From the NCBI RefSeq assembly GCF_020520425.1, contig NC_079487.1:126812385-126876384 (forward strand): a DNA stretch of 64,000 bases, written 5' to 3'. Position 1 is the first letter of the stretch. The number at the start of each line of letters is the position of its first letter. This DNA is from Spinacia oleracea. Its lineage: Eukaryota; Streptophyta; Magnoliopsida; Caryophyllales; Amaranthaceae. This document shows positions 46,501 to 58,500 of this stretch, piece after piece. Under the pieces are notes generated by a model. It saw only the letters and a list, made by a program, of their open reading frames with translations. It searched no databases and was not told the DNA's origin. A program made the position numbers and the translations under genes.

Positions 46501-49500
46501 ACAGTCATGTTTTTCTGTATCATGTTCCAATGGCTCTCTCTTTAACTGTTCTTTTTAGTTGTTCAGATTAAGGTTTGTGCATATTTGACCATTGACAGAA
46601 TTATTTATTTCAGGTGTCTTTCACCTTCTTACAGTGAGGCTTCTCAAGCTTTGGATTCAAATGGCTCAAAGACTGAGAAGGTATTTTTTTCCCCCTGGAT
46701 CCGCGGCAGTCATCCGCCCCCTTCTAAGTCCAACTAGACTCAGATGGAGATGGCAATTTTATGATTTCCTTGTCCTGGACAATGCTAGCAGCTAACTTAT
46801 TGCTTTTAGTCACTTGCCAATTTTTTTTTTGCGTGTAGTATGCTTGTGTAAAATTGCGTGAGCTGATATGATTTAACTTGATATAATTCTGGCAAGTATA
46901 AGATTTTATTTTTATGAGATAACTGGGCAACCATTCAAGTTTCTTTTGCTGGGTTGGATCATATTTTTTTAACGGGAAAGACGAAATAGTATCTGATTTA
47001 TGTATTGCTCTACCTACATATGAACTAATTGCAGGCAGTTGTTTTGGTGGATGAGGAGGAACCTGAGCTTATTGTGGAAAAACAAATAGCTGAAGATCTA
47101 CCATCAACGTATGATGATCGTAGCTCTTAGTTTTTTTTCTTTCCTGGATCTATATTCTCTTTCATCTCAAATTTTCATTGCTAATGCTGAAGTGATTTTA
47201 TTGTGCATATTTACAGGTCTAGTGAGGGCAAGATTTATTATCCATCTAGGTATCTTTGCCCATTGCATCCTCTCATTTTTATCTGCATGAGACGTATACT
47301 CGTGTGAACCTCTTCTTATTCTCCTTTCTTACTGTTTACTTTCCTTTTATGCAGGGAAGCTCCTGAATCTCTTGAAATCCTCCGCTCTGAATTAAAATGC
47401 CTAGAACCTGGAGAGTGCTTGACCTCCACCATCATGAACTTCTATATAAGGTATGTAAGATACCACCTTGCTGGGGAGAACAAATGTAAATTCAAAGCCA
47501 GGCTTTAACTGGTTTCTCAGATTTTGATGTTTACAAAGGCTTTCTGTGACACTGAAATCTTACCGTTGAGAAGTGATAATTTTATTAATGAGGCCTTGGC
47601 TAGCTAAGGTTAGCACATTGTGTATTGGTAATTTGAGTTCTTAAGATCAAATACCCCTAGCTTCTAAGGTTAGCTCTGCATTCTGGCTATTGTTTTTTTC
47701 CCTCCTTTTTCGTTGATGTTTTTTGAATATATTGTTTGTGTGATGTTTTTGTAAACATTTTGTTTTTTTAGGAGATAAAAAGAGCACAAAGGCAATTTAG
47801 GTCATTAGAGGAATTGCAATTGTTTGGGGAAAATAGTTGCTTCAACGGCCACTATGGGATTGATGGGGTTGACAGGTCGGAAAAATCTGAAATGAATAGG
47901 ATAGCACTTTTGTTTGGAGAGTTATGCAGTGGGCAGCAGATGTATTAGGGGATAGACGGAAGATGATGCTTTGAATTTCAGGGTTTGGGGGTAGAGTTTT
48001 TGTTGTCCAACTGGATGAAGGCTAGGGTGAACTGCAAATTTAGCATTCCCTCCCTGTCTCTGCAATGGCTTTAGTTTTGTCAAAGGTAGTACTAAGTCTT
48101 CTGGAAAATTGGAAATAAATTACTTATATTTAGCATGTTTCCCGTATAACTACGTACAAATTTTGCTACCCCCGCCAAGTGTTCCGTTAAAGTGGTAGCA
48201 AAAACTTGATTTTGACTTATACAGGGGTGGTAAGTAGATGTGAAACGCAGAACTTCAAGGGGAGAAAAAATCTCTTATAGGGTAGTTCACTAGTTCTTTT
48301 ATCAGTCGTAAGAGAGCATTACACTACATTCGTCACCCTTTTTGCCACTGTGAGGGCATTTTTTTCTACGGGATCCCAACTGCTGAGCAGTTGAGCCAAG
48401 AGTTATATTGTGACTTGCTTGTTGTGGGTAAGTTCTTTTAATGTACTTGTTACGGGTTCTCTCTTTCATTTTTTCTTCAGAGTTTCTGTGTTTAGAGCTT
48501 GTTCTGAACTTCTTGAATTTATCAAAAAGGACGGTAAATGGCTGTCTTTCCCCTTCTTTTACTGCTTTTGATGATTTTACGGGTTCTGCCTTTGAGTTAA
48601 TGACTTAATGCTTGCAAAAATTGTGCAAAAAAGTTTGTTCACAGTTTGAGACTGGTGATTTCTTGAAGTCGGGGACTTTATATCTTAATTTCTAGGATCT
48701 TCCGATTTTTCCAGAAAATGGTAAGACAAGGTTGAAAAGAACTTTTTACGGGATAGTCCAAAACTACTTTAAATTAAAATTCAAATTTAAAACGCTGAAA
48801 CAAAACCTCACCAATTTGTCAATTTATGCCACATTGGTTGTAATGTGCGCAATGCTTAGTGTTAAAAGGCGCAAGCCCACCAAGGCGCACATTTTTGTGT
48901 GTGGTATTTAACAACCAAAATAGTATTACTCGTTGTCACAAAGGGGTAAACTAGTAATTGCAATGAAATTAAGTGCCCTTATTATAATGGGGAAGGTTCA
49001 CGTGACTTTCTAGTCAGTGACAGGGTGAAAAAAGGGAGAAAAAAGGTAATAATTTGAGGTTTTCTCTCTCTTAGTGTCATTATAGTAAATTGACACTATT
49101 GTGGAGCCATTAAAATCATGTAGTTTTGGCTGTTAAAAAAAAGTATTACATGCCAGCAATTGGAGCTTTATACCATAAGGGCATAAGACGTTGTGCCTTG
49201 AGCCTGGGAAAAGGCGGATAAGGTGCACAGCTTTTGTAGGTGTCTGTGCCTGTCAAGGGCTCAAGACTAAGGCTCCAGGACCTGCGCCTTGAGCCTAGGC
49301 CCGACTGAGGCACACTTTTTAAAACTAAGGCGCAATGTAGCACTAGTAAGATGCCATTTTCGGTGCTCCGTGACTGTTATCACTATTGACTTTTTATTCA
49401 GACCATCCTATGATGTTTTTATATAAATGGGGAGTTATTTGAAAGTGTCGGAGCAGGTTCTGTTAGTGGCTCATTTCATTCCTTAGATATGTGTCTTTTT

Positions 49501-52500
49501 TGGGGTAGATTCAAGCTTACCTATGAGAGAATTATTTTTAATCTATTTTTTTAATTGTGTTTTTTTGCTTGTGAGATTAGTTTTTCATTGTCTAACCTGC
49601 TGTTCAATTTGCTAGATTTCTCCAGGAGGAATGCTGTCCAGATAATTCATCACAGCAGAACTTTTACTTTTTCAATACTTACTTTTACAGTAAGCTCCAA
49701 GATGCTGTAGCAGACCAGGTACTCCCTAAGTTTACTCCCTAACTTCTGTCTCTCCTTGATGCTGAGGAAATGAGAGCACAATTTATCCTTTTTTATTTGG
49801 CTTAGTTGATTATGTTTGGTTAGTCATGCCGACCCTTGTCTTCTGATATTTAACCCACATGATATCCTGTGAGGCACTGAGGCGTCATTGTACTATTCTA
49901 TTGACTCATTTATTATTTCATTTACCTTGTTCATAGAGCTGATTTACTTTTGCATTTTTTTTTGGTAAGTGAGGACTATATTTCATACACCAATATATTA
50001 CACCCTAAGGATCAAACAGGAAACAAACTTCCTTTCAAGATCAACCCAAACTAGAGCCAACAGGCTCAAAAAAGTACAAGTGTAAACAAAGAAGTAACAC
50101 ACATAAAACCAACTATACAACTATAAAGCTATACAAGGAAGGCTACTAGTTGTCAAACTACTCTTTATCAACGTGGGCTACCTTCTTCCCCATGATACTA
50201 TAAATTCTTCCCCTTTACAACAGGCTTGATTTCTAAAACCACACCGGGAACTGAATCCAATTTCAGATTCCACTTTGGATTTCCCCCGTTTGCATTTCTT
50301 GCTTCTTATGTTTCTTAGCTGTGTTTGTGTGTGTGTGTGTGTGTAACCAGGCTATTGATTTCTTTGGGGAATGAAACTAAGTTTGTAGCAAAACTGCTCG
50401 TGGCTGAGTGAAAACTATTTTCTTTAGTTAAAGTGAAAACCAAAAGACTTTGATTTCAGGAACTGAACAAAAAATCATTTAGCTTAGCGAGTAAATATCT
50501 GTCATGGATCACTATCCCACTTGTGTTCCGTAACCTACTTGCAGAAACTAAATAACAGGCCATCTGGCGATTTTTCCCCCAGGACCTAGTTCTGTCCAAC
50601 AGAAGCGAGAAAAGAAAAAGGAAATAGTTCAACAATAACTATAGTAGCATAATGTATAGTGTTGACTATTGGATGCTCAAAATTGCCTACTGCCTGTGTA
50701 GATTTGATTTTTTGTTGAACCCCTGATGCTCTATTCGCATTCTATGATTTATGTGAGTTTGTTTCTTTCATGTGAATTGCAGAAGAGTGGCAAGGAATCT
50801 CCTTTCAAGAAGTGTAGAAGGTGGTGGAAAGGTGTCAATATATTTCAGAAGGCATATATGTTTCTTCCAATAAATGAAGAGTAAGTTCCAACTTTTGACA
50901 TTTGGACTTTGTTGAAGTATATATTTGGTTTCCTGTTTCATTTTTAGCAGGTAGGGGCAAGTTTCCTATTAATATCTCGTTTCTTCTGTGTTACATTTAG
51001 CACTGTGTTTACCTGTATTATGTCTTGTTCATTTTCAACGCAGGTAACGGTATAACTCTAACATTCCTTTGGCATAACTCTTCTTTGAGGCTCCATATAT
51101 TAGCACGCATTTCATTTTTTAAACATTAAATTGCCTTCAATGAATATTTGCTAATGGAAAGAAATTTCGTTTTCAACTAATTACCTTTTTAGAAGGGAGA
51201 AATGTATTAGCAATTGTTTCTTTCTACCCATATCAGGCCATGCTGATTAGGGGGACACCTTCTCCATTTTGAAGAGAGATTCATCTTTAGAAATGAAACT
51301 GCTGGCACCTGGTCATAATGTAGACTTCTGAACTTCTCATGACTTTCTTTTGCTGAGATTTATTGAAAATTGTGTTCTCGTCCCGGGAGTCCGGCACCAT
51401 GATCATGATGCGTATTTTGGTCCTGGATTAACATTTAACATATAACCCAAAAATTGTGAATGTGTAGTTCAAAGATTACGAACATATAGTTCATATGGTT
51501 AAAATGTGATGAACGTGTTCATTTAGTTCAAAAACTATTACCATACAGTGATTTAGTTCTTTTTTCTTTATTCAACAGCATAAATGAACATGTAGCTCAA
51601 AATTTATGGAAACAGCTAACATGTTTGTAATTGTGAAACGACATGTTCACAATTTTGAAATATAGGTTCTTCCTAGTCCAGGATGTGCATCATGGTCTCA
51701 AGTCCATGGTAAATATTTGGATCCTGACAAGTAGTAGTAATGTAGTGCGTGTTATTGTAATTTGAAATGAGTTATCTTTAATGTACTGTCATAGTGCTAG
51801 GCTGCTACCATTTGATAAGGGAATGGTCAGAGTCGCGAGGAAAATGTTGCAGCTCGAAAAAGAACCATTATGCTTCCAGGATATCTGGATACTTGTCCCA
51901 ATACCTGGAGCTGAACAAATTCAATACCTTTAGGTTACCATCTCTTGTATGAAAGTAAGTTGAAGTGTGCTATCATGCTTTAAAGCCTTTATCACAATAC
52001 AATTGTGATTTGCATAAAATGTATGTCTAGATGTATGTCAGTATGCGTAAAAGACACTGTTCAGTTTAGGGGATTGTTAAGTAGGATGAAGCGTACATCA
52101 GAGTTTTTTTTGTGGTATTCTCGGGTTAAGCATTTGCAATATGTTGAGTACCCAAATTGGGAAATTTGCTCCTAGCATTACCAACTATCAATTCATTTGT
52201 GCAAAATAACATGGGTCTCCTACTCATATAATCATACTTAAAACGCGAAAATCCTCCCCTTCCACTTCCCCATGTACCTTCCCTTCCTTCCTTGTTCGCC
52301 TCCATCACCTTTGACCACCACTTCAACTTCCAAGGTCACCTCCAGTGCACTTTCTTTTTGAACAGGCATTTAGACCTCCTCCTCTACACAGAAGCTTCCA
52401 GTCCCCGGATGGCAATATTTTATTTAGTGATCTTACTCAAGGTCTCAAGTTTGTAAAATATAAAAATAAACAGCTTGAGATGAAGTAAATAGTACTAAAA

Positions 52501-55500
52501 TCAGTTGAAGACTTGTAACTTTCCGAGAGAACAATGTATCCCTAAAGCAAGGAACAGCTAGTGCTATTCTCAGTGCACTGTGCCTCAATCATGGTTAAAA
52601 AAGTGGCTATAGAACAGAATAAAAAAATCAAATAAATAGAATTATACTGTAACCCATCATTTATAAAAAAGAGTAATCAACACATATGCTTCAAGGTAGA
52701 TGTTCCAAGGAACTTTTACATAGCTAGCAGTTGAAAGGTATTGATTTAAAGAGGAAAGAAAGATAGTGGTGGTCATTGGGAGTGAGGTGAGTAGGGCAAG
52801 TGCTGGAGGCCAATGGGTTTGCTGGGGGAGGTCGGGGGGTTTTCTCTTTCTGTTTCACAGTAGATGAGACATATTAGCTTGATATATGGTTACGCGGGGA
52901 GCTATACTGTCGATACGTTTAAGGCATGTTCCTTTTTTATTTTTTTTATTTTTATTATATAAATATTTCTGGTGCTTAGGCGGGGGTTGTGTTAATTTAA
53001 CCGATATTGGAGTTTACTGCTTGATCTTAAGAGCATATATGTGACATGCTGAGGAATACCTCATCCCTAGGTTGTTATTGCCCTATCCTTTTTTTCTCCA
53101 TTTTGAACTGTTGCTGAAAGTGAGATAAAATGGTGTACAGGACCTACAAGCTCTTCTCTCTGCGATTATGAAAGACAGACATGTGCATTACTAGACATTA
53201 GTACTGCATAGCTTGTAGAAATGTAGATAACTATGGGGATTGGGAGGCTGTTTGAATACAAACATGTCCCCACGTCGGTGTTGGTATGCTATACAATTTA
53301 ATAATTACAAAGTAGAAGACTGAACAAAGATTCATGAAGCCATGTATAATAATAGAGTCACTAATTGGCTTAGTAAACACATATATTTATTGACCGTTGA
53401 ATTAATCGTGTCCCTGCCTTCCAGTAAACTTATGACTGTTGTTCAAGATAATTTGTTATCTGATATTCTCTTCCAATCGACTCCCTTCCTCTGGATTTTG
53501 CCTTCGTAAGTGGAAAAAGTCCCTTTGATTTTGATGTGCAGTTTCTTCTTGTCCACAGCAATCATTGGAGCTTGGCGATAATATGCATCCCTGATGAGCA
53601 AGGCGAATCAGGATTGAATATACTTCATTTAGATTCACTGGGAGTGCACTCTAGCGATTCAATTTTTGATCATATCAAGAGGTCAGAGCATTCAACCTTG
53701 ACAGTATGGCATTGTAAATTGTTAAGTTATAATCTTAAATTATCTGTTTGCAAACTTCATGGTGCTTTTGCTTGCAGCCTTCCTTATCCTAACAATTGGA
53801 CAATGAATTTATCAGCCATATCCCAGCTACCATTAGGTGAAAGGGGTGTGTGTGTGTGGGAGGGGGGGATTGCTCCTTGCACTGGTCACAGTTGTAGAAG
53901 TCTCAATTAGTTATTGGTCTGAGAGATGCTTTGGGTGATTGCACGTAATATGAGATTAATGATTTAACAAAGTTGTTGAATATTTAAATTTTAGATCAGT
54001 TGGAGATGTATGGTTTGGTAAGGGATAAAAATATACTTGATGATAGGTTGTAAATTGTAAATGTAACAATTTTTTTTGTTAGTGTATGTACATTAGTCAT
54101 TCCCTGTACTCATTTGGTTTTTTTCGTTTAAAACAAAAAATTGTCTCATCTTTTACATACCAAGTATTATAGGTTGCCGTGATTAGATAAACAATAAAAT
54201 GGTTTACTTCTGTTTGGTAAGTTCTTTACATTGCAGGTGTATGACCCTCGAGTTATAGTCATGTTATAGATGTTTTGTTGTTAGAAAACCTGCAGTTTTT
54301 TCAAAATTAGCGCTCCAATAGACTTCCGTAGAGAAGAAAGTTAGAGAACTATTGGAGAATAGGGAAAGTAACACAAGAGAGGGGATTAGAAGTTGTACCA
54401 AGTAGTGCAAGGGGAATCCCAAAAAAGCATTACAAGAAGCTTTCAAGTAATTAACTTTTATATTGGGGTTTCTTACTATATACCCCTTTCCCCTAAAATG
54501 TATTTATTTTCCTGAAGAAGATTAAGTCAAAAGTCAAAACTCTTGTCATTAATAATGTCCAGTCTGAGAGGGATGTTATTGAAGGTAAAGATCACGTATG
54601 ATGTTCAGGAGGGATGTTAATGGAGGTACCTATCATATATGATGTCCAGTCCTAGAACTTCACGTGCTTCATCAGGGATTTAGGGTAGGGTTAATCAGGA
54701 ATTCAGGATCTGCTGCTGGAGCTGCACAATCTCCTACAAGGCTTCTTGGTGAGCCATTGGTAGGTCTGATGTCCCAGTAACTTTTCCCTCGCTTGAACTC
54801 TTGTTCTAGTCACACAATAATGTTCATTTTCATATCATGACCCAACTTTACTATAAGAAATTGATATAAGATTTGTCTGAGTGAATCCTTTTCACTACCG
54901 TGGGCTAAAGCACCATTTTCTGTTAAGTGTATGCTGTTTGAAAAGATCCCCTAAAATGTTCTAGACATATGTCCGAGTAACATTTCTAGCAACATTGTGA
55001 GCTGCCTATCTTTTTATCTTTGGGGTAGATGGAGAGGATGGTAGGTGGTTGAATTTGATTTTTAAGGAGAGCCTCCGTTCGGTTGGGGTGAAATATTTTA
55101 ATTCCTATATAGCTGGGATGAGAGAATTCTAGATGCTTTATAATTCCTATGTAGCTAGATGCTTTTTGTATCGTCTCTACGGGATATACTTTGAAGCTGC
55201 ACTTCAATGTTGTGATGCCTTGTCGTTTTGAAAGCTAAATCTGGCACCAAAGATGTTAATAATCTCATGTCCTGCAATTTTACTATTATCTTTTGATGCA
55301 GAAGGTTAATTCTAATATTAAGAAAGCATTTACTGTAGTGCTGTACCGCCCACACAAACTCACACAAACATTCATAGATCTAGCCATCTAGGTAGGATTA
55401 GAGAATTGATAAGGAAATAGAGATCATACTAAAGAAAAAAAGGAATAAAAAACGAAATTTGCAATCTTTCTTTCTTAATATCATCTGTTGCTCTGATTCA

Positions 55501-58500
55501 ATGGGAAAGATACTGATTAAAAACTGATCCACTTATACGTTGTTTTCTTCAGGTTGTTGATTAATGAATGGAAGATGCTAAACGAAGATGTAGATGCTGT
55601 TAAAGCCCCCATATCTGACAGGATATGGCAACATCTTCCTCGTAGAATTGAGCAGAAATATATAGTGGTAATTATTCTAATTCTGTTTCTTTGGGAACGG
55701 GTGTGTGTTAGCATTTTCTTTTACACTTGTTTCTTTTGTGAGATACTGCTTTTTCGTTCGGTCAATTCATTGGACATGCTTTGCCTTTTATCAGTTTATA
55801 GTTTTCCGTTACAAAAAGAAAGTAGTCCAATTGAAATTAATACTTCTTCTCATTGAATTTCTTACCTTCACGGTTCCATTATTGTCACACAAATTTGAGC
55901 CATTATTAGATTGAATAAAGAATATTTGACAAGTATTATCAGATGTTAATTGCTTGTAATTGGACCTGTCAAACCGGTTAGATTAGATTTAAGGTCTGGT
56001 AATTTTGGGTTCATGTCATTTGCAGGAGAACTCATTTTTGTTTAGAAAATGTAAACGCATGTTTTTGAGTTTGTAACCCAAATTTTCACTTTCAAGTCAG
56101 CCTTTCTTTCATTTTTTCGATTAGATCTGGTCATAATTTTGTCTGCATAAATGTATAAAAAATCATACTCTTTATGATGCAAAAGAGTGGAATTTTGATA
56201 TATATTTTTAGCGACTTGTAACGTTGGCCTTATTTGGCAATTAGCTAGGCTGACTCACTTTGCCTGTTTGACGAGCTAGTGCATTTGGCTGCTTTTGAGT
56301 TATGAGTCTGTTAAAATCAGCTATTGGTCATACGCTGTTAGTTTTTAAAATCAGGAACTTTTGAGAAAAACAGTTATGTATTTTTTGATGCCCGCAGCCA
56401 TTAAAATAAGCTGCTCCAGTTTGGTTAATCTGACTTTTAGCACAATTTAAAAGACATGTAGGAACATATTTTTGGATGTTAGACCACATTAACAAGTCAA
56501 AAGCCAAAAACTAGCTAAAACTCTAAAATCCATTTAACAACCCACTGGTCAAGGACTTTTTGTTTTACTTTTGGCCATTTGGGTCAAGATGAATTTATTT
56601 GCTTTTAATCAATTTTCAATGTACAGTAGCAGGTTGACCCAGAATGGCTAGCATGGTCTGGCCCTCTAGTTTTTGGTTATTTGGGTCGTGTCAGTTTAGA
56701 TTAGTGAGTCCTAAAATGGTGTATAGATCTGATGGTCAGTTTGCTGATGATAACTTCTCCCAAACTACTTATAAACCGGAATTTTCTCCTCCGTCATCTG
56801 ATCATCAAATATTACTTATATTAGGTACTGATAGTGTCTTGTAATATAAGGAATTATCGCTCGAGAAATTTCTTTGGTGTCCTTGGACAATGTAAAAAAA
56901 GAATCACAGGCTTACATGAACAACTAGTACAGTTGTACGCGTAGTGGAGTGACACATTTGTGTGCCACTGTGTAGGGCCGTACCAAAGTAATGGTATTAT
57001 AAGAACTATTGGCCGTTTGCATATTCTTGCCTGGAGATTCAAGCATTGTATGGTCCTGATATACAGTACAAAAGCCCCCTTGTTCCGGAGATCACAAATT
57101 GTTGTGATATTATATGAGTTAAGAAATGCCCTCTGCCCCAGAGAGATCATATATTTCCGCTGTAGGTTATCCGAGGCAGAATTTCCAAGTATAATACAGT
57201 AGTTGTAAAACTTGCATGTTACGGAGTACAACTTTTTAGCCAGCATACCAAGTAATCAGTATTCCTATTTTCCTAATTATAAGCCAAACAGTTTTTAATT
57301 TTTTTTAATAAAAAGGTTAGGAAGCCCTGCTTGTTTTTTATATCACTTAAAAGTGTAAAAATCCAAGCAGTGGAATGAAATTGATGCTTATAGATTTTGT
57401 ATCATTGAATAATTTCATCTTGTGTGCATTAGGGGCTCACCAACAGTTATTGTGCACCATGTTAGAGTTACTCTTCATGTATTTAAGTGACCATTTTAAG
57501 TGGCCATGTTTGACTTACCTTTTATGTATTTAAGTGACCATTTTAAAAGTGTACTTCAGAACATTAACACCAACTGAAACAACAAATTGTATATTGATAT
57601 GGAAGGTGGGATTGTGCACCTGTTCCAAAACGCAGCCTTTTTCCCTTTAAAATACAGGAATGCTTTATTAAAAAAAGAAAAGGAAAGAACATTATTTATT
57701 ATCCACCAATCACAATAATCAAGGGGGAAATAAATAGAAAGAAAATACTGAAAATTCAAACAGTCAAACCCCTTAAATTTGCTTTCTTATCGGTCAATCT
57801 TCATCCCTAAATTCTCTCAAAATAAATAACTTCCAAATTATCTGAGTATAAGTTTATTAGCTTCCCTTCTCAAACTATAAGAGACAGAAGGAAATGCAAT
57901 TCAAAGAAATTGAAATTCAGAGTTGAACTTCATGGCACAAGACAATGAATATCGTGAAGAAGGAAGGATAACACCCACAAGAACTTGTATGTACATACTA
58001 CTTATAGATAAATTATAGCCCATGGCTTCATGTGCGTATAATGAATTTAGTGCTAGTATTTGATTGGAAAAGACCTAATTTCGTGTCTTTGAAATCTCCT
58101 TAAGTTCATGATTATTTGCCTAAAAGAACAAAGATTTTGAATCATCGTGTTTAAGTCTAAATTTTAATTGTTTGTTGGTATAATTTCTCCAAAGATGTAG
58201 AACAAAGATGTATTATAAAAAGAACCCAAAGGAAGCACCAAAAAATTAATTAGATTCATTTTTTAAACCAAGAGAACATGAGTGATAAAGTTGATTTGAA
58301 AATAAAAAGAACATCGAATTACTTATTTACTTCACAATGAACAAGCATAAGTAATAAGAAGAACACAGGGATGTAAGTAACATAACACGTTTTCTCTAAT
58401 ACAAAGAACATCAATAAGTTGGAAAATATAATGAAGTTGAGAATCTCTTCACAATGAACAGACAAAAGGAATAAAAAGAACATGTTTTTGTAATATAAGA

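Noticed and set aside
53536-53910. A 124-codon frame with start at 53536
   Set aside because: Only 53559-53681 is coding; the ends read into introns, and the acceptor CCACAG before the codon for N434 is needed to keep phase.
55040-55150. Possible MITE around GAGCCTCCGTTCGGTTGGGG
   Set aside because: The left word resembles a Tourist-type end, but no matching right end or duplication was found.
56854-57246. Minus-strand 130-codon frame
   Set aside because: Antisense in a SUMO protease intron, with no recognisable motif or family.
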